This document shows, in pieces, positions 35,170-46,886 of a DNA stretch of 64,000 nt. Source of the stretch: Sinotaia quadrata (lineage: Eukaryota; Mollusca; Gastropoda; Architaenioglossa; Viviparidae); contig CM054179.1 of assembly GCA_028829895.1 (NCBI GenBank), forward strand, positions 43,010,617-43,074,616, in the 5' to 3' direction. Numbering within the stretch: position 1 is the first letter of the stretch; the number at the start of each line of letters is the position of its first letter. The notes below the pieces were generated by a model that ran no database searches, was not told where the DNA came from, and saw nothing but the letters and a program-made list of their open reading frames with translations. The position numbers and the translations under genes are program-made.

Positions 35170-36079
35170 GAGAGATGGAATGGTGTTGTCTTCTATTGTC
35201 TTTGCTTCCGTTACCTGTAACTGTGTTACTAAACTTGTTTCTATGAGAGAGATGGAATGGTGTTGTCTTCTATTGTCTTTGCTTCCGTTACCTGTAACTG
35301 TGTTACTAAACTTGTTTCTATGAGAGAGATGGAATGGTGTTGTCTTCTATTGTCTTTGCTTTCCGTTACCTGTAACTGTGTTACTAAACTTGTTTCTATG
35401 AGAGAGATGGAATGGTGTTGTCTTCTATTGTCTTTGCTTTCCGTTACCTGTAACTGTGTTACTAAACTTGTTTCTATGAGAGAGATGGAATGGTGTTGTC
35501 TTCTATTGTCTTTGCTTCCGCTACCTGTAACTGTGTTACTAAACTTGTTTCTATGAGAGAGATGGAATGGTGTTGTCTTCTATTGTCTTTGCTTCCGTTA
35601 CTTGTAACTGTGTTACTAAACTTGTTTCTATGAGAGAGATGGAATGGTGTTGTCTTCTATTGTCTTTGCTTCCGTTACTTGTAACTGTGTTACTAAACTT
35701 GTTTCTATGAGAGAGATGGAATGGTGTTGTCTTCTATTGTCTTTGCTTCCGTTACTTGTAACTGTGTTACTAAACTTGTTTCTATGAGAGAGATGGAATG
35801 GTGTTGTCTTCTATTGTCTTTGCTTCCCGTTACTTGTAACTGTGTTACTAAACTTGTTTTTATGAGAGAGATGGAATGGTGTTGTCTTCTATTGTCTTTG
35901 CTTCCGTTACTTGTAACTGTGTTACTAAACTTGTTTCTATGAGAGAGATGGAATGGTGTTGTCTTCTATTGTCTTTGCTTCCGTTACTTGTAACTGTGTT
36001 ACTAAACTTGTTTTTATGAGAGAGATGGAATGGTGTTGTCTTCTATTGTCTTTGCTTCCGTTACTTGTAACTGTGTTAC
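35170..36079. repeat. 77/78-bp minisatellite, 12 copies
   Basis: ATGGAATGGTGTTGTCTTCT begins units at 35175, 35252, 35329, 35407, 35485, 35562, 35639, 35716, 35793, 35871, 35948 and 36025. Most intervals are 77 bases; three are 78, made by an extra T or C in the GCTTTCCGTT/GCTTCCCGTT segment. Two subtypes (TTACCTGTAAC in the left copies, TTACTTGTAAC in the right) show block-wise spread. The array is very homogeneous and hence young. ORFs on the plus strand are by-products. Confidence 0.99.
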
Positions 36080-37984
36080 TGCTCAGTTTACAAGATGGTT
36101 ACCAAGTAGTATATGTGAGCGGTCGGCGTGCGCGTGTGTATTTACGTGCGTGCGTGTACGCGCTTTGGGATTCCATGTGCGTTTCTTCACAAAACATAAT
36201 GTAGCTTGTGAAAAGGTCACTAGGTTGCGGTATGGAGCCGGATATAAACGGAAGCAACAAAAAATTATTCTAATTATAACAGATCTTCGGACTGCAATAA
36301 ATACCAAAGATTTCTTTGGTCTGAGTGCACATTTAAACAAGGAAGACAAATAATTAAGCAAGAGCAGACAACCGTAAAAAAGAAATGAGTACGAAAGCTC
36401 AACGAATCCAGAAATTGTTGACACACAGTTAGTCTGTGTTGTTTCGCAAATGTCTTACCAAGTAAATAGATTTGATTCTCAGCAGCGCTTCTTATTTTAA
36501 CATCTCTAAGCACTTCAAAAAGTGGTCGCTGACCGCCACTATTCCATGGCTGAAGGTGATCACAAACTCGGGTCCCTAAGGCTTCCTGCGCAGAAATCCT
36601 AAATTTATTCGCCCTCCCAGGGCCCCAATTAACCTGGATGTTGACTGACTAATTGCATTTGAACTATGAGCAATACATGTCACCTTACATCTGTACGAAA
36701 TTAAAGTGAGCTCACACTTTCGTACTCGACCCCTCTCCCCCCCCCCCTCCCAGCTGTTGTCTATATGCTGGTCAGGATCTGTATTTTCTTTTTTAAACTG
36801 CATCCATCGGTTAAAAAAAAGAAAAAAGAAAAAAAAGATACGGAAATTGTTGGAAAATGCATAGAGAGTCAGTTATGTGTTTTGATTAAAGCGTCAGGCT
36901 GCAAGATTAAATATTATTAAATGAATAATATACAACATATGTCAATTAAAAAAAAAAGTCCCTATACAGAACAAAACCAAATGCATATATACATAACTCC
37001 TGGTAGCAAACATAAATCACGACTTCAAATCGAAGAGAAATAAAATAATCAGTGCAGTGTTGAGGACATCCTATTATTATCTTAATCGAATCACTCCTGG
37101 AAGGTTTGAAATTTTATTCATTTTTAAATTTTATTTTTAAGAGTCACTGCGCTCACATTGCTGATGTGAAAGACCTTAACGGGCAAATAACCCCGAGTCA
37201 CTATGTGCTCACTAATATTACACGCATGGTGAATATTATCACATCTCCGGGCAGGCATATCACACGTTTCACAATATTAAAATCCCTCAGTCTAGTCCTG
37301 AATAAGAATATAGATGTTTGAGCGACAAATGTGTGACATGCGAAGAAAAGGTTTTCGCCGTAGACAACTTCAACACTTCCACCTAACGGTGGGAATTGAT
37401 TGGTGCAATAAGTGAGCATGTGATACTGTGCACAAAAATAAATTTCGCGCCCTTCAAATCATTCTTAATAATTAAACCTTAAATTTCACTACACACACAC
37501 ACTGCATACACAGAAAATTTTAACATGGCCAGAGCTTTTGAAAAGAACATAAAATCAAAACACAACCATGCAATTTTAAACGAACAGAAAACTATAGCGA
37601 TCGGATCTCAAATGAAATCAACGGTTAGTTAAAAATAACAATTCCTTTTCAAACAGAGAAACATTGATGGGTCCGTCAAAAAATAAAATATGAAATAAAA
37701 CACAGCCAACTCTCTGTCAGCGAATGAGCAAACGAAAAAAACACATGATAAGCTGTCAAACTACAAAAGACTAATAATAAGGAAGCCGATATAGTTTTTG
37801 TTAAAATGTTCAACATAATTAAACGTCACTTATCAAACACCTCTTAGTGGATGTTTCAAAAGTAAATTTCAGTTTAATTTAATTCAATCTCTGTCATGCT
37901 TTACCATCTAACCAGTTTAAATCGATAATAAAGCACGAGTGATTTACGTTTTAAAACAATAATTCGTAAACTTGCCGATGCAGT
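36080..37984. other. No gene seen
   Basis: Mixed AT-rich sequence with a C10-rich run near 36738-36748. Overlapping short ORFs at 36030-36513 are on opposite strands and unrecognised. Confidence 0.45.
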
Positions 37985-38050
37985 TAGTCCTAGTGACATT
38001 TGAACTCCGGCATGCATGCCCCTTGGAAGGAAGCTAAACTACCCAAATTA
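37985..38050 (-). repeat. Weak tRNA-like fragment
   Basis: The minus strand has an A-box-like TGGGTAGTTTAGC and, about 30 bases on, a B-box-like GAGTTCAAATGTC (plus coordinates 37995-38008). Spacing is tRNA-like but pairing is poor. Confidence 0.3.
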
Positions 38051-38218
38051 CTGCACGAGAGAAAATCTGTCACGAGCCCTGTATAAAACATGGCGATAAG
38101 AATATTGATTATTTAACCAAATCACACCTTTGACTGACAGACCATATATTTGTGTCTGACGGAAGCTGTCCTTGTAAATTAGCATAAAGTCGGAATATTA
38201 ACTGCCTGTGTAGTGTAT

Positions 38219-38230
38219 ATGTATGTGTGA

Positions 38231-38304
<74 letters not shown>
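38219..38304. repeat. (TG)n(GA)n microsatellite
   Basis: Short TG run followed by about 27 GA units. Confidence 0.97.
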
Positions 38305-38308
<4 letters not shown>

Positions 38309-39369
38309 AGAATCATGCACTCCTAAAGACTTTTATAAAAGTATGGTATTTGCTGCACTTTACTTCAATCAAACACACACGCACACACACGCGAAGTCAC
38401 CAACTGTTAGTCGACGTATTCATTACACTAAAAAACAAAAACAAAAAACAACCCAACTTTGATTTTAGAAAGAAAAATGTATCTTACGTAATCATTAATA
38501 ATTTAAATGGATCAAACCGATAAATATTACTTAAATAAATTAAAAAATGAAAGATTACTGTTTATTTGCTGAATTACTAAAAACTAAACAGCATGCCTTA
38601 ATTACACACGAAATAAAGAATCAGCCTTGACCGGCCTGACCAAATTACAGCCTTGAGCATTTAGCCACTTTGTGTAATCATGCAAAAGACCTCATTTTCA
38701 TTTGGAAATTACTTTGAACTCTAGGAATGGCTCTCCTACACATACACACAAAAATCAAGCTTTAAAGAAGAAAAAATTAATATTTACTGAAGTTATTGTG
38801 TATTCGAACTCTGAAGTACGTGAAATATAGTTTTTGTGTGTATTTTATATGCATTCCTAGTTATTGGTGTTACAACTATCTCTTTTAAAACATCGTGCCT
38901 TTTGAAGAGGCTTTTTACTGTTACAGAAACACAAACTATCATCTTACTCCAATGTTGAATAAATAAATAAATAAAATAAATAATCACCGGAAAAACGCAA
39001 AATCCAATTCCTCATTCACAAATACTACCACTACATTTATTGTTCTGCTTGAAGGAGTTGACACAGTGGAAAGATGTACCCAGGTTAATTCGAGAAAATA
39101 AGTAGTGGAACAGTGTTTTCTCAATGTGCGAGTGAAGCACGTGGAGTTGACATAATAATGGCTGAGAATAAACTTGTGTCTTTGTTGCAAAAGTGCACTG
39201 AAGGACTATTGAGACAGCAGTTAAACTAGGTTATGTAAAAACTATTATCACTTATCTCAAATAACTCCATTTCTGTTCTCTGATAAGAATTATCCTGTTA
39301 TTTGTATTGAATTTTATCTTATGCAAAAGACTGAATAATAAAAATTATCCAAATGTAGGTTCATGGAAA
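38305..39369. other. No gene seen
   Basis: AT-rich with small CA-rich and AATA-rich patches. Confidence 0.5.
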
Positions 39370-39800
39370 TATTGATTTTAAGTAATCTATGTCATTGGTT
39401 TTGTCATATGTATATTTGTTTGTTGATTTAATAAATTTATAAATGTATTACTTATTAAATTAACTGACCTTATGCATATTGATAACCTTATGTTGAAGAA
39501 GAAGGTGGGTGGATGGGGACTAGCTAAAAATAGATTAAAGACGGATTTATCTTCTCCTTTATTAAGAAGTTTTCCACATATGGAATACTGTGACAGTAAA
39601 CGTTTGTCTTTACATGTTGAGGAACATAGAAAACGTTTACTGCACCTGCATATCCGCCAACTGAGAGAGGGAATTGGTGTCTGCTAGAGAATTATTAATA
39701 ACATAAATTAAGATTATAATCACTTGCATTTAGGTATGAAACTTTAATTATAATAACAATCATTTTTATTAACTAAGTGGCGTTGGCGCCACACACATTT
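39370..39800 (+). mobile_element. Diverged dispersed repeat, copy A (LTR-like?)
   Basis: Colinear with 57,650-58,010. Shared blocks in order: TTTAATAAATTTAT, TTAAAGACGGAT followed by TTACTCCTT-like, a GAAGTTTTCCACATATGGAA/GAAGTTCCACCTACGGAAG pair, AGTARAACG, GGTGTCTRCT, and a long AT-rich tail with ATTAAGATT and ACTTGTATTTAG. Divergence is substantial, so both are old. A 71-codon ORF (39472-39687) with EEHRKRLLHLHIRQLREGIG lies in this copy; copy B is broken. It could be an LTR with a small ORF or another short interspersed element. Confidence 0.55.
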
Positions 39801-40299
39801 TCTTTCTGTAGCCTATTGTTGTAGGAAAACATTTACCATTTTCCTAGCCTCCCTCCGGAAGGAGAGCCTGCATAGTTGTGGTGGTGGTTTGCGGAAAGGA
39901 TCGAAGAACATTCCAACAATTTTATTCCAATAAAAGAATAGGTGAACTGTGCGTTTAAAACTGCTTTTTAATAGATGTTGGTTGCCAGGTAAATCAATGA
40001 ACAAGAAACAAGTTTATCGATTTTAATTACTTCTATATCGATTTTAATTACAAGTAGTCCGCATAATTTCCAGTACACAATTATGTGCACAACTGAACAA
40101 TGCTCTAGGGGAGACTGACTACCTCTGCAGCATTACAAATATTGCGTAAATGCCGCTTTTATGATTACACAATACGAGAAAATAATGATACACATGTATA
40201 TCATATTTCTACCTTAAAGAGATTTATCCTCAGTATATTTGCCAGATGTCTGATGAAGGGGGTGGGGGGAAATTATTGAAACAGTGAAATGCGCTGTTA
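39801..40299. other. No gene seen
   Basis: A short inverted repeat GTGGCG...CGCCAC spans 39778-39793 at the end of the preceding repeat. Otherwise unique. Confidence 0.45.
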
Positions 40300-40960
40300 A
40301 TTAATTGCAGTGTAAACTGTTATTAGGAATGTGGTATAATTTCCGTTAATGGATATTACTGTAAAGTGTAAATTAAACATAGTATAATTCCTGTTAGTAG
40401 ATTATAGTGTAAACTGTAAACTAGGTTGTGGCCTTTTCCCATCTAGTCAACTGCAGTGTAAACTATAAATTACAATACGATCTTTATTTTCGTTAATATC
40501 TCGTATTTGAATGTGTAACGTGGGCGCTACTAGTTGGCCTGGTCAGTAGAAAGATATTAAAACTGTATATTATTGTATGAATGCAATTCATTACCTTGTA
40601 ATAAGACTGTATAAACTGCACAATCGTTTGTCGTCTGACCACTGTAAAAGCTTGTAATAAGACTGTATAAACTGCACAATCGTATGTCGTCTGACCACTG
40701 TAAAAGCTTGTAATAAGACTGTATAAACTGCACAATCGTATGTCGTCTGACCACTGTAAAAGCTTGTAATAAGAGTGTGTAAACTGTCCATGGTTACCAT
40801 TAAGTCTTTATCTTAAATAACTTGTAAGCAAACTTGTAAACTGCATATTTTTATGTGGTCTGGTCAGGTTGATAGCTCCTAATAAGATAGTATAAAAAAG
40901 ACTTTTTAACATGCGGCCTGTCCATTTTACATGCTTGTAATAAGATCACGACCGTCTCAT
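40300..40960. repeat. 56-bp minisatellite, 4 good copies in a degenerate array
   Basis: CTTGTAATAAGACTGTATAA begins near-identical units at 40595, 40651, 40707 and 40763, exactly 56 bases apart. Decayed relatives with CAGTGTAAACTGTA and TGTGGTCTGGTCAGG words extend on both sides. Minus-strand ORFs in three frames are repeat translation. Confidence 0.95.
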
Positions 40961-41663
40961 AGTTCCGACGTAGTATGGTTGGTATTCAAATCCGAACTTA
41001 TATATGACAGTTTAAGTTAAGTGGACACTTTGCAAACCAAGTCCCACCCTCAAGCTCTCTCTTCCCATAGGGCCTACACTGTTTTTCTTCTACCCGTAAT
41101 CTTTATAATGGTTCACTTGGGGAAATGGCGGTTTTCAGACACCAAAGATCGTAAAGGCACGCACGCACAAACAATACAACCCCTTCAAAAAAACACACAC
41201 ACACACACACCAATCAGTCACTGAAATGTACTGATTCATTGAGTACATGATTTATGGTCGAATAAGCGATAAAGGTCATTGTTGAGCAAGCGACATGCAT
41301 ATTTACTCCTAGTCCTTCACAGTTCTCCAGCTCTGTCAATAACTTCAGAACTTTATGACCAAATAAACCTTTTTGTCGAGCAGTCGCGGCCAACCAAGTC
41401 TTCATTTAATTAATGCTTAAAATAGCCAAATCACTGTCAACCAATTAAATATATGCATCTTATTAGTCAACTGTGCATTTAAGATCTGTAAACAATTTTT
41501 CTTTCTTCATATAACAGCTCATGGTCGTCACAAAAGCAAATACAAAATGTGAATCTATTTTCATATTCATAAAAAAAAAAAAAAGTCAAAAGCCAAACAT
41601 GCAACTGTTTCTTTCAACTTAATAAAAACGAAATCCTCTTGGAGTTGGCGCAATCGTTTACAG
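40961..41663. other. No gene seen
   Basis: A B-box-like GTATTCAAATCC lies at about 40982-40993 without a convincing A box. There is a short CA run near 41192-41212. No gene recognised. Confidence 0.45.
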
Positions 41664-41735
41664 ATGGACGGACGGACGGATGGATTGATGGATGGATAGA
41701 TAGATGGATGGATGGATGGGTAGATAGATGGACAG
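41664..41735. repeat. (GGAT/GGAC/AGAT)n tetranucleotide repeat
   Basis: Imperfect tetranucleotide run on the plus strand. Confidence 0.93.
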
Positions 41736-41987
41736 ACAGGATACATAGACAAAGTCTGCTCTATATCTGAACGTAAAGTGCAAAATTGCATTTTAGTTTA
41801 TTTCACTACGCCTGAACTTGAAAATACAAGATGCAATGCGGGCATTTTCTGTACTCGTGCGCACATGAGTAAAATTGGCGGTAGGCGACATTATTAGTAT
41901 GCATTACATTTATTTCTGTTACAGGCAGTGTTTGTTGTTTCTGCAATTCCGGGGTTCTTGGTCAAGTGATAAAATTCGGTATTTCTA

Positions 41988-42540
41988 GTACCACTCCATA
42001 CGGTGGACATCCTGTACAACCCATACAGAAGGAATCCAGTACCACCCCATACAGTAGGGATCCAGTACCACCCCATACAGTAGGGATCCAGTACCACTCC
42101 ATACAGTAGGGATCCAGTACCACTCCATACAGTAGGGATCCAGTACCACTCTATACAGTAAGGATCCAGTACCACTCTATACAGTAGGGATCCAGTACCA
42201 CTCCATACAGTAGGGATCCAGTACCACTCTATACAGTAAGGATCCAGTACCACTCTATACAGTAAGGATCCATATACCACCCCCATAGTGTATAGATCCA
42301 GTACCACCCCATACAGTAGAGATCCAGTACCACTCCATACAGTAAGGATCCGGTACCACCCCATACAGTAGAGATCCAGTACCACTCCATACAGTAATGA
42401 TCCGGTACCACCCCATAAAATAGAGATCCAGTATCATTCCATACAGTAAAGACCCAGTGCCACTCCATTCAGCATCATCCAGTGTCATTCCATACATCAG
42501 GTAGTCAAGTGTCACTCCATACACCAAGTGGCACTGATTA
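41988..42540. repeat. 26-bp minisatellite, ~20 copies
   Basis: Units TACCACTCCATACAGTAGGG ATCCAG. Most copies contain GGATCC. Variants (CCCCATACAG, CTCTATACAG, TAAGGATCC) are interspersed rather than in blocks. The right end decays into GTGTCATTCCATAC units. The unit has no stop in several minus-strand frames, so three overlapping Tyr/Trp/Gly-rich ORFs arise. Confidence 0.98.
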
Positions 42541-43451
42541 ATATTTCTTGATCACGCAATTAAGCGCGCCTTCTCGCTCTCTCTATCTCTCTCTCAACAA
42601 TTACATAGGCGGAACAAATTAAATGTAATATCAATCTCTGGAATCGAACAGCCAGCTCCAAGTGGTGGCCGGGCTCGTGGTAACGTCACCGCGGTTTACT
42701 TGCATGTAATGTCTTCTAAATCGCACGCGCATGTTTTCTGCCAGGGATCTTTTGTCTCCACTAGTTTGCGCCAGCACGCACAGCGGCCCGGCCAGAAATG
42801 ACGTGAAAGAAAAAAAAATTGCGATATTCAAAATCAATGTCTTTTAACTATCGCTGTACGCGCTTCTGAGTGTGTAGTAGGCCGGCGGTGTTGTTGAATC
42901 TGATTTTGGACTGTGTATCACATTTTAGCAAATACCTGTCGGAATTATTCCGTTACCTGCTGACTGAAGGTTGACAGCCACAGCTTGCCCGAAATCCCCC
43001 ATCCCACTTCCCAAAGAAAATAGTATTTTTAAAAACAGACCAACCAACAAATAAAGCGCTTTAAACCGACTATATTCCTTTTCGACGTATAGAAATTTCT
43101 TGATTTTTAAACACAGATCTGCCGACCTTTTTAACATCATGTTATTGTTGTCTCTGACTTCATTATATATCCCTACTCGAACCTCCTTACCCAACATTTT
43201 TTCAAAAGTAGTTTGTTAAGACTGCTTTCTGTTAACAGTTTCAATTAAGCAATTTCCAAAAGGTAACAACGACTGCTCTGCCAGTAACAAAGTACGACTG
43301 GCTTGCCTGCCAAGGCGAATCGAAAGGGCAAAGTATAGCTGTTTACATTTTCTGGTTTAATTTCATGCAATATTGAGGAAAAGACAACAATGTAAAAAAA
43401 AATATGAATCGTCACTCTAAAAGTAAGCAACTGAGATGTTCTCGATTTACA
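42541..43451. other. No gene seen
   Basis: Unique sequence; the minus-strand ORF 42925-43197 is unrecognised. Confidence 0.45.
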
Positions 43452-43760
43452 CACATCTGCTGTTAATACTTCAGTACCTGAGAATGTAAAGAAATGAAAC
43501 AAAACAATCGTTACAATGAATGATATATAAAAAAAAAATGTTTTATTCTTTCTTTGTTCATTTTTTGCATTTCAATTTCGCCAATTCGTGTCAGCGGATG
43601 TACACATCTGCTGTTAATACTTCAGTACCTGAGACAGTAAAGAAATGAAACAAAACAATCGCTACAATACATTAAGTTGACATTAATGATATAAAAAAAT
43701 GTTTATTCTTTCTTTGTTCATTTTTTGCATTTCAATTTCGCCAATTCATGTCAGTGGATG
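43452..43760. repeat. ~150-bp tandem duplication
   Basis: ACACATCTGCTGTTAATACT starts both copies (near 43451 and 43603). Each ends TTCGCCAATTCRTGTCAGYG. The second copy has a small insertion (CATTAAGTTGA). Confidence 0.95.
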
Positions 43761-44219
43761 TATTTATGGTTGCAAATTCTTGTCTCCTAATAATTTACAA
43801 ACAACAGTAAAACCCCCAAACAAAAGCATGAAAACATTCACTTAACTAACGAGAAGACTGACCTTATGTTCGAACTTAAAAAATAAATAATGATTATATA
43901 TATATTTACACGAATAAGAAAGTTAATGTGGTTGGTTTAAACACTTGTTCGCACCTGTCAGAGATTAATCGAAAGTTCAAAAGAAGGCATGATAATGCAA
44001 GATATGGAACGTGCAACAGTGCATGACCAGTTTACCACCTATTAAAACAAAGAAATTGCCCGAGTCCATCCAATATACATCATTCACATAAACAGATTCC
44101 CAGCTCTATGTGAAATGCATTGCTTCGAGTATGTGTGAATTTTGGGGTCAGATGCTAAGGCGTCCTTGACCTTTGAGCAAGTGGGAGTTTGGGTATTTTC
44201 ACATGGCCAGCTTTATATT
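43761..44219. other. No gene seen
   Basis: AT-rich unique sequence. Confidence 0.5.
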
Positions 44220-44420
44220 GCATTATGTTCATGAAACCGAGATAACATCAAAGTAACCCCCCAAAATCCCATGATGGTCAAGGTTATTTGCTCGAATTTT
44301 CACTTGCAATGTGACTGTGTTCACAAAAGTGAGACAACATCAAAGTACTCACCGAAAAGCTAAGAGTCAAGGTAATTTGCTAGATGATGCTCAAATTTTC
44401 ACTCGCAATGTGACTCATAA
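44220..44420. repeat. ~92-100-bp degenerate duplication
   Basis: GAGATAACATCAAAGTA (44239) and GAGACAACATCAAAGTA (44331) start two similar segments, each containing GTCAAGGTWATTTGCT and TTTTCACTYGCAATGTGACT. Confidence 0.85.
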
Positions 44421-45210
44421 TCAAGCCTTCAGTAAATAAATTAATTTATGTTCATAGCCATGCATTCATTTTAATTTACTACCCGTCATAGTCTAGTACA
44501 TAATTAGCAAAGTAACATCTAGCTAATGGAGATCCTACAGCGGACAAAAGGGTCCAACACACGAATTAAGTAAGGTAACATTGAGTCGATGGATAACGGA
44601 TAACAGGGCTCAACACTTGGCCTCACAGCTAAGTGACCGACTCTCTTACAATATGGTATAATCTCAGTTAAACTATGTTGATAAACAAAGATTAGTGAAA
44701 GAAGAGAAAGAGATACAGACTGTCAGAGTGTGGCTAGAAAAAATTAGATTTCTATTGAAGTTGTATGTGTTTGTTTTGGGTTTATCTTTTCTGGGAGGGG
44801 GGGGGGGAGTGGGAAGCGGAAGAGGAATGAAAAACGTTTTCTACTTCAAGAACTTTTTCAAATTTTTATCACAAACAGTTGAGCTGTATTGATTTTCTTT
44901 TCAATGAAATAATTACTCAACGTCAATTTTACAACAGAAGAAGCCAAAGATGGAAAAAGAGAAGGAGAACGAAAAATGAAAGACAGGATGAGAGAATGAG
45001 AGACAGAGAGAGGGAGAGAGAGAGAGTGTGTGTGAAGAGAAATAAAGGAGAGAGAGAAAAAAATCAATGCTTGGTTTTGGTACTCGCAGACTGCACAGCA
45101 TGTTACGGTACAAAATCAACATGTGTTGAAAAAATATTATAAATTCAGAAAGTAACTGTACTAAGAAAAGAATTCATTAAGACTGTGATTCAGTCTTCAC
45201 TAAATAGTCC
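44421..45210. other. No gene seen; GA-rich patch
   Basis: G9 at about 44800 and GA-rich low complexity at 44940-45060. ORFs here are purine-bias artefacts. Confidence 0.45.
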
Positions 45211-45314
45211 GCGCGCGCGCGCGTGTGTGTGTGTGTGTGTATGTGTGTGTGTGTGGTGTTGTGTGTGTGTGTGTGTGTGGTGCTGTGTGTGTGTGTGTGT
45301 GTGTGTGCGTGGTG

Positions 45315-45348
<34 letters not shown>

Positions 45349-45432
45349 TGTTGTGTGTGTGTGTGTGTGTGGTGCTGTGTGTGTGTGTGTGTGTGTGTGG
45401 TGTTGTGTGTGTGTGTGTGTGTGTGTGTGGTG

Positions 45433-45465
<33 letters not shown>
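45211..45465. repeat. (CG)6 then long interrupted (TG)n
   Basis: A CG alternation at 45211-45222 leads into about 240 bases of TG, broken seven times by GGTGTTG or GGTGCTG at intervals of about 25-38 bases. The interruption plus TG block behaves as a higher-order unit. Confidence 0.98.
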
Positions 45466-45466
<1 letters not shown>

Positions 45467-46619
45467 TCTTTTATCTTAATTACCTGTGGAATCTCACTTG
45501 TCAGCTTCAGGAAACGAGTTTCAATTATATGAATTCTTTGAAACGTTGAAATGTTCACATATAACAAATTATGAGCTGCTGTCAACATTTTTAAAGATGT
45601 GAGTCAGCAATTAATGCTACCTAATAAACACTAAAAGTCGTTACATTCTAACTGCGCAATGAGAATACAGTGCCGTTGGGATCAAACCAATGATATTAAT
45701 TGCAGAGTACTTCAAGCAGTTAACAGAAGTGAAAGGGTAATGACTATAGGACTAGTTAAGAGCAATGAGTGGTGGATACCTAACTAATGAACAATCATGA
45801 ACGATAAATTTATTAACGAACTGGACAGATGGAGCCCTTCTCCCTTCTCACCCAAAACTAGAAAAGTAGGGCGAAGGGCATTCCCAACACCGAGCTTCGT
45901 CGAGTGACAATGATTCTGTGTTTGGCAATAGTACTAGGAGAGGTACGGACAAGATTAAGGTTCAAGAGGCAATTATTAAAGGTTAAAAAGACAAGATTAA
46001 AGGTTAAACATACAAGACGAAAGGTCAAATACACAAGGAGATTAAACAGATGAAGGTGAAAGAATAAACACGCACAATAACGGTTAAACAAGCACAAGAA
46101 AGGTTACATAAGTAAGAAGTAGTCTTTGTCTTCATTGTCTTCTTTAATGATTAAGAGGTACAAAGTTGTGATCAGTATTTTATCAAGGCCAGCTTGAAAA
46201 CCGGCACAACAAAACATAGGTGCTATACATCGACTTCAACAATGAATACATTTTGCAATTATGCTTTTACAATAATCAGAACATTCATTCCAAACATCAC
46301 CACCCCCCTCCACCCACCAGTTGGTCAATGACGGAACACCAAGAATTATTAACACCGGCAGTTTCTAAGTACGCCATCTATCCATCCGTCTGAATAGTGC
46401 ACCACCGGAACCAATGCACAAAGCATTCAAAACAGGCTCAATTTACCAAACGAACAATCAACATTAAATACATATCCAATCTGCACTTTATGTCTTAATT
46501 TAATAATAATAAAAAAATAGTCTGATTTATACAGAAGTTATTTTCTTAAACCGTCCATACTTTCGTCAATCTGAAAAATGCCGTTTATTGTTTATGTTAT
46601 GTGATGGACACTCGATCAG
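45466..46619. other. No gene seen; degenerate AAGGTTAAA repeat
   Basis: Between about 45950 and 46110 the words AAGGTTAAA/ACAAGA recur every ~20-25 bases. A B-box-like GGTTTGATCCC lies on the minus strand at about 45671-45681 without a clear A box. Otherwise unique. Confidence 0.45.
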
Positions 46620-46886
46620 CTACAAACTCTGCAGCAGCCGCTCTCCTAAAACCAATTTCCACAGTTCCAGCATTTCTCCATAACGAGGCACGGAGCCAGA
46701 GAGATGGGCTTGAAATAACCGCAGACCGTACATAAAACTCACGCGACGACTCACGTACTCATAGAGCTGCTGCACACGGATGCGAATGGACAAGTCCTGT
46801 AACTCTCGTGTCTGGGTAATAACTCGGGCGGACGGAGAAAATAAATACTTGCCCAGTGTGATAAATAGAGCAACCATGCTAAACAC
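46620..46886 (-). CDS. Unrecognised 88-codon ORF
   Basis: An open frame in non-repetitive sequence with balanced composition: hydrophobic N-terminus (VALFITLGKYLF), then a mixed charged segment with RELQDLSIRIRVQQLYEYVS and PRYGEMLELWKLVLGERL. It lacks the low-complexity look of most ORFs here. A GTGAGT donor-like sequence is inside it (after the LYEY codons), so if genic it may be part exon, part intron. No family is recognised and an ORF this length is expected by chance in 64 kb. Confidence 0.2.
   Translation of the reverse strand: MFSMVALFITLGKYLFSPSARVITQTRELQDLSIRIRVQQLYEYVSRRVSFMYGLRLFQAHLSGSVPRYGEMLELWKLVLGERLLQSL

Noticed and set aside
35257..36204. Repeat protein of REMEWCCLLLSLL units
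   Set aside because: Frames change at each 77-bp unit and stay open only because the unit lacks stops; no start or splice context supports coding.
36030..36424. Overlapping 107- and 113-codon ORFs downstream of the 77-bp array
   Set aside because: Opposite-strand overlap, partly repeat-derived, no recognisable protein.
40982..40993. B-box-like GTATTCAAATCC on the plus strand
   Set aside because: No A box at tRNA spacing and no terminator; insufficient for a tRNA-like call. The same applies to 45671-45681 on the minus strand.
41894..42527. Tyr/Trp/Gly-rich 163-codon minus-strand ORF
   Set aside because: Three overlapping frames are open through the same 26-bp array, so openness is a property of the repeat.
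45185..45588. Overlapping ORFs on both strands of up to 132 codons (Cys-Val and Thr-His repeats)
   Set aside because: They are translations of the interrupted TG tract; the same applies at 1327, 2937, 10402, 49706 and 50685.
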